A stretch of 21,355 nucleotides of DNA, from the NCBI GenBank assembly GCA_964606895.1, contig CAZSHX010000080.1, positions 1 to 21,355 of the forward strand. Direction: 5' to 3'. The stretch is from CAZSHX01 sp964606895. Lineage in GTDB: Bacteria > Bacteroidota > Ignavibacteria > Kapaibacteriales > UBA2268. Below, in pieces: positions 1-7,834 of this stretch (positions are counted from its first letter, which is position 1; each line of letters opens with the position of its first letter). A model generated the notes under the pieces. That model was not told the origin of the DNA. It worked only from the letters and a program-made list of their open reading frames with translations, and did not search any database. Position numbers and translations under genes: made by a program.

Positions 1-76
1 AAGCATTATTTTAGACTTAACGAAAATATATTACGTGGATATGGGAGAGTTAGGGGTTAATGTATCAGTATCCTAA
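1..76 (+). CDS. Possible 3' fragment of a STAS-like gene (partial, window edge)
   Basis: The frame starting at base 2 is open from the window edge to a TAA at 74-76. Its peptide contains ILDLTK followed by YYVD and ELGV, which recalls the core of STAS/anti-sigma-antagonist domains (a beta strand, then D-S-S-G-L-G-V). The usual phosphoacceptor serine motif is not there (DMGELGV), and a normal STAS domain would continue 30-40 residues further. It overlaps the cytochrome start by 17 nt. A competing frame beginning at base 1 is also open and ends at TAA 58-60, sharing one base with the cytochrome ATG (TAATG); that would be a translationally coupled upstream gene. With so few residues I cannot decide between the two. 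Confidence 0.25.
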   Translation, partial: SIILDLTKIYYVDMGELGVNVSVS

Positions 77-689
77 CGTCATGATTAGTCCCGGCAAGAT
101 GATGAGTGGGCATAGGGCGTTGGATCAAAAATGTCTTTCCTGCCATGAACCTTTCTGGGGGATTTCGAACGATAAATGTATTTCATGTCATAAACTTTCA
201 GAAATCGGAAAATCTAAAGACTCAATTAATAAACAGAATAAAGTAGCTTTTCATAATTCTTTTAAGAATCAAAATTGTATTTCTTGTCATACTGAACACA
301 AAGGAATAAAACCAATTTTGCAATATGTTGGTTTTAATCACGATTTGATAGTCGGACTTGATAAAAGCAATTGTTCTTCATGCCATGAAAAACCAAAAGA
401 CGAGTTTCATGGTTCAATTAAGGATATGTGCTCTAAATGCCACAATACAGGTAAATGGGTTCCCACGTCATTTGACCATTCAAAAAAATTCCCACTTGAT
501 GAAAACCATTCGGCTAAATGCAATACTTGCCATCCCGATAATAATTTTATTGTTTATAACTGCTTTGGCTGCCACGAACATTCTGAGACAAAAATGAGAG
601 AAGCTCATAATGAAGAAGGTATTAAAAATTTCGGGGATTGTATTTCATGTCATAAAGTCGGGAACAAGCAAGAATCTGACGAAGATTAG
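60..689 (+). CDS. Octaheme c-type cytochrome (cytochrome c3-like multiheme protein), apparently N-truncated
   Basis: A 209-residue protein with eight CxxCH heme-attachment motifs, at C25, C40, C73, C105, C124, C154, C168 and C194, plus many other histidines that could be distal ligands. This is a small electron-carrier or electron-entry cytochrome of the multiheme class. Such proteins work outside the cytoplasmic membrane, because heme is attached after Sec export. No signal peptide or membrane anchor is visible: the protein starts MYQYPNVMISPGK, which from memory looks like the segment that normally follows an N-terminal membrane helix in related proteins. The in-frame codon at 51-53 is TAG, so the frame cannot be extended. 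Start choice: ATG at 60 is the only start before the first heme site other than internal Mets, with AGGGG at 52-56. The gene is either truncated or frameshifted at its 5' end, or relies on an atypical export route. Electron-transfer partners are not in the window. Confidence 0.85.
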   Translation: MYQYPNVMISPGKMMSGHRALDQKCLSCHEPFWGISNDKCISCHKLSEIGKSKDSINKQNKVAFHNSFKNQNCISCHTEHKGIKPILQYVGFNHDLIVGLDKSNCSSCHEKPKDEFHGSIKDMCSKCHNTGKWVPTSFDHSKKFPLDENHSAKCNTCHPDNNFIVYNCFGCHEHSETKMREAHNEEGIKNFGDCISCHKVGNKQESDED

Positions 690-690
690 A

Positions 691-778
691 GATTTGGAGA
701 TTGGTATATAACAAAATATCCTCTATGATGCAATTTTTTATGGATTATTCACGTTAAATGCGTTGAGATTTGGAGATT
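691..778. repeat. Short direct repeat GATTTGGAGATT (two copies)
   Basis: The 12-mer GATTTGGAGATT occurs at 691-702 and again at 767-778 in the 147-nt gap between the converging cytochrome and ABC transporter genes. A related TTGGAGATTGG lies at about 5549. No terminator hairpin is evident in this gap. Confidence 0.45.
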
Positions 779-836
779 AGTCCTTCGATACTACGTTCTT
801 CGTTCAATTTCCTTTGTGGTGGCGAAGATAACAGAA

Positions 837-3800
837 CTATTTCTTCTTCAGTTTAAGTATTAGGAATGAGACAACAAATGTTGAAATCAACATAAAACCG
901 AGAATTAAATAGTCAATTTCTGCCGAGAATGGGAAATATCCGTAGGAAATAACTTTATTGTTAAACAAAGTCGGTGTATAGCAAGGATAGATAATACTCT
1001 TGAAGGGTACGATATAATTCAGAAACGGAGATTCAAAATCAACTTTGCTCGAAATTATATTCATCATTGCCTCGAGAGACCATTTTGAAACTGTTAGAGA
1101 AGAAAGCATTTTCTCGACAAAAGACATGGCACCAATATGCTTGAAGATACCTGCCATGACAATTTGAGGAATTAAAATCAGCGGAAGCATTGATATTCCG
1201 AATTCGATTGTGTTCGAAATTGATGAAACGATTAGTCCTATTCCTCCGGAAATCATCGAAGTAAGCAGAAGAATCAGAGATAACTGAAAAATATCAATCG
1301 GTATATCAGGAATCATAACCAACAGAATAGCCAGAAAGATGAAAATCTGAATTACTGAAAGAACTGTCAATGTTACAAATTTTGACGATAAATAGTTGAA
1401 TATCTTCAGGGTATATCTCTTTTCCCTTAAATAAATCTGACGTTCCAGTACGATGTCCTTAACTGAATTGGTCATTCCAATCCAAGTAAACGAAACAATC
1501 ACAAGGAAAATGAGATACAGATTCTTCAGTACTTTTTCTTTATAATCCCTATCTCCTACGTAAAGTATTGTTTTATTCTTCTCCATATCAAACCATGAGT
1601 ACAGGTTGTGTTTTTCAGCATATCGGTATTTTTTAATTCTATTCAAAAACCCCGGGTGGTCGAATAGGGGATTCAAGAATGATAAAACCGAAGATTCAAA
1701 CATCTTGGAAAGTGCAAACAGCGAATCCTCTTCAACAACTTTATTGGCACGGTCCACCAAAATTTTCTCATTCCATAACTTGGTCTTCTGGGAATCATTC
1801 AAGGCATACCAATCATTTACGGGAATCAGCTCCTTGTCATATTTCAGGAAATAATAATAGGTGTTTCCTTTTAAATTAGTAGTTGTATTAAACAACTTGG
1901 CAAGGTTATCGCTTTCAATTTCCGAATCGGAAATAATTAATTTATAATTTCCTGCTTTAACTGGAAACACGGTTTTGTCCTCAGATTCCAACTTTTGGAA
2001 AGAAAAGCTGTAAGGTCCTGATTTTTTTATGAACGCAGAATCTATCATCTGTACATCATTAGTCTGAGTATAAAAATACAGTGGCTTCTTAGTAATATTT
2101 TCGATAGTTACATTCTTATTGTAAGGAGGCAGAAACTTCCTTGTTTTTGGTCTGAAGTAATTCTCGATGCGTGACAAATCCTCTTCGGGCTGACTGTCAG
2201 TCAGTCTGGGACCGTCATCAAGAATACCCGTAAAAATAAAGCCAATCAGCAAAGCGATAATCGGAGCCTGAAGCAATAGCAAAAGCAATGTCTTGGAGTT
2301 GTTCAGCTTCAGCATTGCATTTCGCTTAACGAGTGTTATAAACTGCGACCAGTTGTGGTTTTTATGCCCGTTGCTCTTATCGGATTTTGAGTTTAGCGAG
2401 CCTATTTTATCAAAAAGTTTTGAGTGGGTTCTATGAATATAATACTCGTGGTATTCGGATTGATTGTAACAGTTTCTCCAATACTCAGGCTCGTTGGTTT
2501 GAAGTGCTTCAAGAATAAAGTTGGCAGTGTTCATAGACCTGTTGTACTTTAATCCGCTTCTTTCTTCAAAATAATCTACAGCTCGTTGGGTTGAACCAAA
2601 ATAAGCCAATTCGCCATTTCTTGCAAGAATCAACACCTTATTAAACTTCTGGAAAATTGACTGCGATGGCTGATGAATAGTAGTTACTATTGTATTGCCC
2701 GCATTGCAGAGACTGCTTAATAAATTAATCAGGTTGTTTGAATCAATAGAGGACAATCCTGAAGTCGGCTCGTCCAAAAATATAATTGATGGATCGCTAA
2801 GGAGCTCAATTGCAAGATTAACTCTTTTTCGCTGTCCGCCAGAAATGGCTCCGGGCTTATTCATATCACCTATTTTCCTTTTTTTAATAGGAAATGATAT
2901 GGTTCCGTCTTTTTCTTTTTTTGCAAGGTCCATACTTAAAAGCACATTATCAATAAGCGTATCAACATTTTGCTGAGTAAGATGGGGCATTCTGAGTTTA
3001 GCCGAATAATTAAGGCACTGATAAACAGTCAGGTCGGGAAAAAGAATATCGTCCTGAGGAAGATAAGCAATGTCGTACCTGTATTTATCGTAGTATTTTT
3101 CAATATCATTATAATTGAAGTAAATTTTGCCCGCTATGTTTTTCTGAACTGTGGAATCCACTCCGGCAAGGATTTTTAATAATGTAGTTTTCCCTCCTCC
3201 GCTTGGTCCCATGATGCCTACAAATTCGCCTGCATCAATAGACAGGCTGATGTTATTCAGCAAATAATGCTTGTTGGATGAAAACATTTTATTGAGTTCG
3301 TTTGTATGCTTCGAGATAGAAACCGCATCAATCCTTATTTTACCTTTGTAATGGTCAATATGAATTGTTGGATTGCCTTTGTCAAAATGCAGATGAATCT
3401 GGAAATCGCCGAATGTTATCACCTGATTTAGTTCAATTTCAGCTTCGGTAACTCTCTTATTATTCAAATAAGTTCCATTTGTGGAATTATTATCTTTAAC
3501 AAAATATTTGCCGCTATCTCCTGCTATAATAGAAAGATGATGCGGAGATATTTTTTCACTAATCAGCACAATATCGCAATTTGACAAACCTATTGAGACT
3601 TCATTTTTATTGAAGGAATTGAAATCAAACTCTATCGGAAACTTTTCAGAAAGGAAGAAGGGTTGTTTGTCGTCAAGAAAGCATGGGATCTGGCTCAATG
3701 GTAGCTTAATATCCTCGATGTAAATATTATCATTTTCATCAATCAGCTTCGTTTCGTCAATCTGCAGTTTATATTCATTAATAAAAATTGCATCTTTGAT

Positions 3801-4331
3801 TGAAGTGGTTTCAACACCACTATCGGGATAGGAGCAAAAATAATTATTTTTACATTTAATAATCCTTGCATAAATTTCGTTTTTGCTAAGTTCTTCAAGC
3901 CGAATGGCACAATAGTCAGTGTTCCCGACGGTAAACATTTCAATCTCATCAAAGTCAATAGTCAGATTAATCTTTAGATTGAGATTAAACAAAGGTGTGA
4001 TTTTAGGATGATTGAAATCGAAGATGATACCTCCGATTTCCATCCAGTCGTTAATTGTTATTGTTTCTTTGTAAGTAACAATTTTCTGATTCAATCTGAT
4101 TCGATATGAATCACCCACAAGGTTAACCAATTCAAAAGATTGAGTTTCCTTATTGAAGGTTATTGCGGCGGCATAAGAAGGAACTTCTATATCCTTCAGA
4201 ACTATATTGCAATCTTCGGAACTCCCGATCCAGGTCGTAAGCTCCTCATCAAAAAATCTAAGTGAACAAAAAGGACAACTTTTTGACTTTAAACCTTCAA
4301 TCGCGTGGTTACACTTTGGGCATAAAAACAT
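837..4331 (-). CDS. Zinc-ribbon / FHA-domain / ABCG-type ABC transporter fusion
   Basis: A 1164-residue fused exporter. Residues 4-22 carry CPKC and CPFC pairs, a zinc ribbon. Three FHA-like modules follow: about 30-110 and 130-212 (both divergent) and 243-318, which has canonical features (SIG, SPHH, NSTNGT). The ABC ATPase spans about 335-590: Walker A GPSGGGKT at 375-382, Q-loop Q426, signature SGGQRKR at 497-503, Walker B IIFLDE at 516-521, H-loop H553. An ABCG/ABC2-type membrane domain completes it, with one helix near 681-703, a long extracytoplasmic loop of about 250 residues, then at least five hydrophobic segments ending in LKLKKK. FHA domains bind phosphothreonine peptides, so transport is probably gated by Ser/Thr phosphorylation; Rv1747 of Mycobacterium tuberculosis is an FHA-ABCG precedent. 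The substrate is unknown. It follows the secreted-protein gene by 8 nt and is probably translated from the same message. Confidence 0.9.
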   Translation of the reverse strand: MFLCPKCNHAIEGLKSKSCPFCSLRFFDEELTTWIGSSEDCNIVLKDIEVPSYAAAITFNKETQSFELVNLVGDSYRIRLNQKIVTYKETITINDWMEIGGIIFDFNHPKITPLFNLNLKINLTIDFDEIEMFTVGNTDYCAIRLEELSKNEIYARIIKCKNNYFCSYPDSGVETTSIKDAIFINEYKLQIDETKLIDENDNIYIEDIKLPLSQIPCFLDDKQPFFLSEKFPIEFDFNSFNKNEVSIGLSNCDIVLISEKISPHHLSIIAGDSGKYFVKDNNSTNGTYLNNKRVTEAEIELNQVITFGDFQIHLHFDKGNPTIHIDHYKGKIRIDAVSISKHTNELNKMFSSNKHYLLNNISLSIDAGEFVGIMGPSGGGKTTLLKILAGVDSTVQKNIAGKIYFNYNDIEKYYDKYRYDIAYLPQDDILFPDLTVYQCLNYSAKLRMPHLTQQNVDTLIDNVLLSMDLAKKEKDGTISFPIKKRKIGDMNKPGAISGGQRKRVNLAIELLSDPSIIFLDEPTSGLSSIDSNNLINLLSSLCNAGNTIVTTIHQPSQSIFQKFNKVLILARNGELAYFGSTQRAVDYFEERSGLKYNRSMNTANFILEALQTNEPEYWRNCYNQSEYHEYYIHRTHSKLFDKIGSLNSKSDKSNGHKNHNWSQFITLVKRNAMLKLNNSKTLLLLLLQAPIIALLIGFIFTGILDDGPRLTDSQPEEDLSRIENYFRPKTRKFLPPYNKNVTIENITKKPLYFYTQTNDVQMIDSAFIKKSGPYSFSFQKLESEDKTVFPVKAGNYKLIISDSEIESDNLAKLFNTTTNLKGNTYYYFLKYDKELIPVNDWYALNDSQKTKLWNEKILVDRANKVVEEDSLFALSKMFESSVLSFLNPLFDHPGFLNRIKKYRYAEKHNLYSWFDMEKNKTILYVGDRDYKEKVLKNLYLIFLVIVSFTWIGMTNSVKDIVLERQIYLREKRYTLKIFNYLSSKFVTLTVLSVIQIFIFLAILLVMIPDIPIDIFQLSLILLLTSMISGGIGLIVSSISNTIEFGISMLPLILIPQIVMAGIFKHIGAMSFVEKMLSSLTVSKWSLEAMMNIISSKVDFESPFLNYIVPFKSIIYPCYTPTLFNNKVISYGYFPFSAEIDYLILGFMLISTFVVSFLILKLKKK

Positions 4332-4339
4332 ACTATTTA

Positions 4340-5113
4340 TTAATCACATTCAATTTTTTCTAAATTTTTGATGATATTTTCAAGGTCAACATCAATGAAC
4401 TTAGCCGGCTTATTGGTTTCAATATATTCTGTTTGAAATTTCAGCACAACAGAAGCTTTTTTGGAAAGTGCATCAAATGAGAACAGTTCTTTCAATCCGC
4501 TTCTTTGTATGTTGTCGGGATAAAGAGTTAATTCACCCTGAGCAACTAAGCCGTCTTCGTTGAAGGAAATTGTACCTTCCATAACCTTAGGATTAGTAAT
4601 CACCTTGAATTGAGAGAGTTTGCCATGTTTATCGGAAAAATCTTTTCCTTTTTTCAACTGAAATGTAATGTTTTTAAATTTCTTTTCAAGTGTTCCTGAT
4701 TTCCAGATTTTTGCATATCCTCTGATAATCATAGGGAAAAGCACCGAATTGATATTTTTCTCTACACAATAATCTTTTTTCAGGTAGTTAGCAGTTATAA
4801 GTGCAGTGGGGTCGTTCCAGTAACCAACTTTAACAAGATTTTTATCTCCTGCAATGTGGAAAGACTCATAAGCACCTTTTTTGAAAAATTTTCTGTATAT
4901 TTTTCCTTTTTCAACCTGCTGGTCGTTGATTAGAACTTCAAAATTGTGGACAATGTACCTTGAATCAATTTTATAAAGTTCACTTTCCTTCACTTTTTCC
5001 TGATAATCCTTAATATTCTTTGGGTCTAAATAGTCTTTTAGCTTTGCGTTCTGAGAGTACATATTTGTCAAAGCAAAAAGCACCATGAAAACTGTTAAAA
5101 TCAAATTTCTCAT
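4340..5113 (-). CDS. Secreted protein of unknown family, partner of the FHA-ABC transporter
   Basis: A 257-residue protein that I do not recognise. Residues 1-20 form a typical signal peptide (a charged start MRN, a hydrophobic core, then YSQN), with no lipobox cysteine, so a soluble periplasmic or secreted protein is likely. The mature part is rich in lysine and aromatic residues, mostly predicted beta-strand by eye, with two cysteines near Y-C-V and at the C-terminus (IECD). The start is supported by TTTTTGGAGATTTGGA just upstream of the ATG at 5111-5113. It is the first gene of the unit; the large ABC transporter starts 8 nt after its stop, which suggests a substrate-binding, accessory or lipid-handling role for the exporter. 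That role is inference from position only. Confidence 0.7.
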   Translation of the reverse strand: MRNLILTVFMVLFALTNMYSQNAKLKDYLDPKNIKDYQEKVKESELYKIDSRYIVHNFEVLINDQQVEKGKIYRKFFKKGAYESFHIAGDKNLVKVGYWNDPTALITANYLKKDYCVEKNINSVLFPMIIRGYAKIWKSGTLEKKFKNITFQLKKGKDFSDKHGKLSQFKVITNPKVMEGTISFNEDGLVAQGELTLYPDNIQRSGLKELFSFDALSKKASVVLKFQTEYIETNKPAKFIDVDLENIIKNLEKIECD

Positions 5114-5240
5114 TCCAAATCTCCAAAAATTAATATATGATAAAACTATGTTTCTAAATCTAATAATAACTTAATTTGCTTTGTTAAGCAATTATTAATT
5201 AAATTAAGAAAACTACATCAATTTTACAATTATTTTTCAT

Positions 5241-5248
5241 CAAATATA
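5241..5248 (-). promoter_or_regulatory. Candidate -7 element for the secreted protein/ABC unit
   Basis: Read on the minus strand this is TATATTTG, an exact fit to the Bacteroidota -7 consensus TAnnTTTG, about 130 nt upstream of the start at 5113. No good TTG/TTTG -33 element lies at the expected 19-21 nt spacing, so this is only a suggestion. Confidence 0.25.
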
Positions 5249-5606
5249 AAACAATAACATTTAGTCAGAATCATTTAAGTTTTTGTAAATTATGTATTTG
5301 CACGTCTATTGCATCATTCCTGAAAAGCAAGAAAACAGCATTCTGTAAATAATTGTTGTAGGTTAGCGTATGGATTTTTCAGCTCGGAAGTCATTCTTCT
5401 TCGCCCTAAGCCAAAAGTTCAAACAATTCTACTTTGCCTGCAAAAACTTATAAATTATTTCTGTTTGCATACCATCTTTCCTTTTATTTAAATTAAAAAC
5501 AAATTTTCCCAATTTCAAAAATTGCAAATAAAAAGCAAACATTATAAATTGGAGATTGGTTTCTTCGGTAGCATTTTCGGAATGTAAAAGATGAAATTAT
5601 TTACTT

Positions 5607-5639
5607 AGATGGACACCACCTCGCAGGTGGAGTCCATCT
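5607..5639 (+). repeat. Long inverted-repeat hairpin with T-tract
   Basis: AGATGGAC (5607-5614), one unpaired A, CCACCT (5616-5621), loop CGC, AGGTGG (5625-5630), one unpaired A, GTCCATCT (5632-5639): a 14-bp stem with one A/A mismatch. A run of Ts (5639-5644) follows on the plus strand, so it is terminator-like in that direction. No plus-strand gene precedes it within the window after 689, so it is more likely a member of a repeat family than a working terminator. Confidence 0.6.
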
Positions 5640-5674
5640 TTTTTCTTCAGCAAGAAATTCGCAGGATGGGTTTC

Positions 5675-5810
5675 ATTTCCCAAATTGCATCTTCTATTTT
5701 TATTCCGTAATAAATGCAATGCTTTATCGCATAACCTATTGCTATTGTTTCAAATAAAGAATTTTGAGCCATTGCATCTTTTGCATTATTGGGATGCAAT
5801 TGATGCAATT
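5675..5810 (+). repeat. Interspersed repeat, copy A
   Basis: Begins ATTTCCCAAATTGCATCTT and ends GATGCAATTGATGCAA. It aligns along its whole length with copy B at 6016-6136 (roughly three quarters of positions by eye), with copy A carrying about 9 extra bases near its end. It is rich in the word TTGCAT/ATGCAA on both strands. Confidence 0.65.
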
Positions 5811-5880
5811 TGGTGTTTTTATATATTCTGATTCCCGGAGGAAATTAATATTTGTAACAAATCGTACCACCCAAGATTTC

Positions 5881-5900
5881 TTAACCCCTTTAGGGGTTAA
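5881..5900. repeat. Perfect 8-bp hairpin TTAACCCC/GGGGTTAA
   Basis: TTAACCCC, loop TTTA, GGGGTTAA; perfectly paired. It lies inside the 205-bp block between repeat copies A and B. Confidence 0.6.
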
Positions 5901-5934
5901 ATATAAAAAGGAGGGCAAATGTTCGCTTTATATG

Positions 5935-5951
5935 CTATCACTACGTGATAG
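5935..5951. repeat. 7-bp hairpin with TAC loop (first of a pair)
   Basis: CTATCAC, loop TAC, GTGATAG. It has the same stem length and the same loop as the hairpin at 5986-6002, but the stem sequence is different. Confidence 0.6.
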
Positions 5952-5985
5952 AAAAGCAAAGGAGTATTTCGCAGTTACAAATATT

Positions 5986-6002
5986 ATTTCGCTACGCGAA
6001 AT
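5986..6002. repeat. 7-bp hairpin with TAC loop (second of a pair)
   Basis: ATTTCGC, loop TAC, GCGAAAT. It starts 34 nt after the end of the first hairpin of the pair, with a different but fully paired stem. Confidence 0.6.
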
Positions 6003-6015
6003 TGGAATTTTCTTA

Positions 6016-6136
6016 ATTTCCCAAATTGCATCTTTTATTTTTCTCCAGTAAAGATGCTATGCATTTTCACATAAGCCATTGATTTATATTTCAAATAACG
6101 ATTTTCTACCAATGCATCTTTGGAATGCAATTGATG
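6016..6136 (+). repeat. Interspersed repeat, copy B
   Basis: Second copy of the element at 5675-5810, beginning with the identical ATTTCCCAAATTGCATCTT and running into AATGCAATTGATGC. It directly abuts the next repeat at 6137. Confidence 0.65.
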
Positions 6137-6256
6137 CAAAAGATGCAATTCTTACCGCCCTCTCCATGAATGGAGAGGGATGGGGTGAGGTTGATGAACT
6201 GTCAAAGAACGAGATTACACAAGAAATAAACGAAAATAGTCATTATTTATTGCTAT
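6137..6256 (+). repeat. Dispersed 120-bp repeat with hairpin head, copy 1
   Basis: From CAAAAGATGCAATTCTTA through GGGGTGAGGTTGA, AACTGTCAAAG and AAATAAACGAAA to TTGCTATA. It matches 12453-12570 at roughly four of five positions by eye. Its head (6158-6179) is a perfect 10-bp hairpin, CCCTCTCCAT, loop GA, ATGGAGAGGG, followed by GGGGTGAGG, an arrangement like that of REP-type elements. No transposase is present. Confidence 0.65.
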
Positions 6257-6293
6257 AGAAAAGATGTAATAAATATTGATAAGGTTTTTAATC

Positions 6294-7556
6294 TCACTTT
6301 ATTATTATGACTTGTTTTGTAAATAGTTTACCGTCAATCGTCAAATTAAAAAACAAAGTCCCACTTGGTAAATTTGAGGTATTGATTGTGGTATTGAACG
6401 AGTTTGAGTTTATATTTAAGTAATCTTTTGACATAATCACTTTACCAGTCAAATCCGAAATTCTCAGATTAATATTCAAAATATTTTCTTTTTGAATATT
6501 TATAGAAACTTGATTCACAGTAGGGTTAGGAATGATGTTAATTACAGTTTGAATATTTCCATTATCATTTACCAAAACAATTTTTGAATAATCAAATGCG
6601 TAAGTACCTTCAGCACATACAGCTAAAATATGGTTAATGCTGTTATAACCAATTACTCCGGGTCCATCATAAAAAACCGGGTTGTAATATGTACTCTTTA
6701 GTTTTAGCGTGTTGTAATCCCATATTCTAATTCCAGTTGAACTACCACAGGTAATTATTTCATTATCTACTTCATTAAAGCAGAAATCATAAAAAACATA
6801 ACTGCTGTCTTTTAAAGTTTTAATCAACTCAGCTTTTTCATCATAGAATTTGATTCTACCACTATCAATTGCGGCAAGAATACCTGTACCTGAATATTTT
6901 AATTTCAAATCATTTGATGAAAAGTCACCTATAATTTTCTTGTTGTTCAAGTCAATAATTTTATTAAATTGACCGTATAAGTGTGCATTATATAGTTCTG
7001 TCCCGCAAAATGCGATATTGTTATCAGTTGGAGAAACTACGAAATAATTCATTGATATATCGTATTTATTAGGTGTGAAAAGAAATTTAAAACTTGATAT
7101 TAAAGAATCAGTCTTAATATCATATTTATTAATAAAAATCCCTGCGACACTTAAGTTTGCAGTTATAAAATAATTATCATCAAATGAAAAATCAAAAAAT
7201 AGACTTTTTATTTTGCTTTTTCGTATTGTATCAAGTGTCTCTGCATTTATAAAAATAATTCCATCATCAAAAGGTGAAAATGCAAATATTTTCCCATTAC
7301 GGGAAAATTTTTTACTTGAAATACCAACAATATTACTATAAATTCTCATTATTTCTCCAGAAGATGATTTAACCAAGTATTTGTCATCATCTTGTGAATA
7401 TCCAGTTACAGCTAACAAGGTTCCGGTTGAGTTAAAAAATACATTTTCACCCCAAGCACTGTTATGCCAAAGAATATCATCATCGGCAAATAAATTCTTC
7501 CCTGAAAGTAACGATAACAACCCAACGGCTGTCAAAAAAAACAATTTGAACTTCAT
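6294..7556 (-). CDS. Secreted beta-propeller-like protein with T9SS sorting domain
   Basis: A 420-residue protein starting MKFKLFFLTAVGLLSLL, a clear signal peptide. A longer in-frame extension to 7802 exists but is the translation of a dispersed repeat, so I place the start at the ATG at 7554-7556. The middle of the protein (about residues 30-330) consists of repeated beta-rich units such as FNSTGTLLAVTGYSQDD, FSRNGKIFAFSP and IIDLNNKKIIGDF, in the style of WD40/quinoprotein-like propellers. The last 80 residues, from INIIPNPTVNQVSI to FTKQVIIIK, form a Por-secretion (type A) C-terminal sorting domain, so the protein should cross the outer membrane by the T9SS and be attached to or released from the surface. 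The molecular function is unknown. It is monocistronic as far as can be seen. Confidence 0.85.
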   Translation of the reverse strand: MKFKLFFLTAVGLLSLLSGKNLFADDDILWHNSAWGENVFFNSTGTLLAVTGYSQDDDKYLVKSSSGEIMRIYSNIVGISSKKFSRNGKIFAFSPFDDGIIFINAETLDTIRKSKIKSLFFDFSFDDNYFITANLSVAGIFINKYDIKTDSLISSFKFLFTPNKYDISMNYFVVSPTDNNIAFCGTELYNAHLYGQFNKIIDLNNKKIIGDFSSNDLKLKYSGTGILAAIDSGRIKFYDEKAELIKTLKDSSYVFYDFCFNEVDNEIITCGSSTGIRIWDYNTLKLKSTYYNPVFYDGPGVIGYNSINHILAVCAEGTYAFDYSKIVLVNDNGNIQTVINIIPNPTVNQVSINIQKENILNINLRISDLTGKVIMSKDYLNINSNSFNTTINTSNLPSGTLFFNLTIDGKLFTKQVIIIK

Positions 7557-7692
7557 AATCCGATTCCAATAAAAATATTTAAAGTAATAGTTGAATCTTT
7601 TGTAACTTACGAAATTATAATTCAAACACAAACAAGAAATAAAAATAGTTCCTGAATAAATCAAGTTGAATTTATTATAATTATCTTGAAAA

Positions 7693-7800
7693 CAGACAAT
7701 CAGGGATGCTTGTCCTACTTTCGGTAGGTCAATCATCATGGTTGACCATCCTTTCTTAAATCCTCTTAATCCCCAAATCCGGTTAATCCGCGATTCAGAC
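7693..7800 (-). repeat. Structured intergenic repeat with AATCC periodicity
   Basis: Read on the plus strand it holds two overlapping hairpins, CCTAC/GTAGG (7714-7718 and 7724-7728) and GGTCAA/TTGACC (7727-7732 and 7742-7747), then AATCC at 7759, 7769, 7776 and 7785 and finally CGATTCAGAC. From memory, AATCC-periodic segments ending in GATTCAGAC recur in intergenic DNA of many Bacteroidota; I could not check this. The element is open in the frame of the downstream gene and would give a false N-terminal extension. Confidence 0.5.
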
Positions 7801-7802
7801 AC

Positions 7803-7834
7803 AAAAAAAGGTCAGGAATTTAAACCTGACCTTT
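7803..7834 (-). terminator. Intrinsic terminator of ahcY
   Basis: On the minus strand: AAAGGTCAGG, loop of 8, CCTGACC, then seven Ts (complement of the A-run 7803-7809). The stem is a perfect GGTCAGG/CCTGACC (7810-7816 with 7825-7831). It lies about 50 nt past the ahcY stop, the expected position for the end of the metK-ahcY transcript. Confidence 0.8.

Larger units (their letters stand above)
5114..6293. other. 1.18-kb gene-free repeat mosaic
   Basis: No credible gene on either strand; the only open frame of note (about 5764-6051, +) is made of repeats. The first 460 bases are AT-rich DNA with a possible -7 element for the genes to the left. From 5600 on the region is built from small elements: a long hairpin (5607-5639), two diverged copies of a roughly 135-bp repeat (5675-5810 and 6016-6136) separated by a 205-bp block containing three short hairpins, and a further repeat (6137-6256) whose second copy lies at 12453-12570. 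Confidence 0.75.

Noticed and set aside
3685..3730. tRNA-like string (GGATCTGGCTCAATGGTAGC) resembling a D-arm
   Set aside because: It lies inside the FHA-ABC coding sequence, with no matching anticodon or T arms around it.
5764..6051. Open frame of 95 codons on the plus strand
   Set aside because: It is built wholly from repeat A, the hairpin block and repeat B; composition is unlike a protein and there is no ribosome-binding site.
7557..7802. 82-residue N-terminal extension of the T9SS cargo gene
   Set aside because: It is translated repeat sequence; a proper signal peptide begins at the internal ATG 7554-7556.
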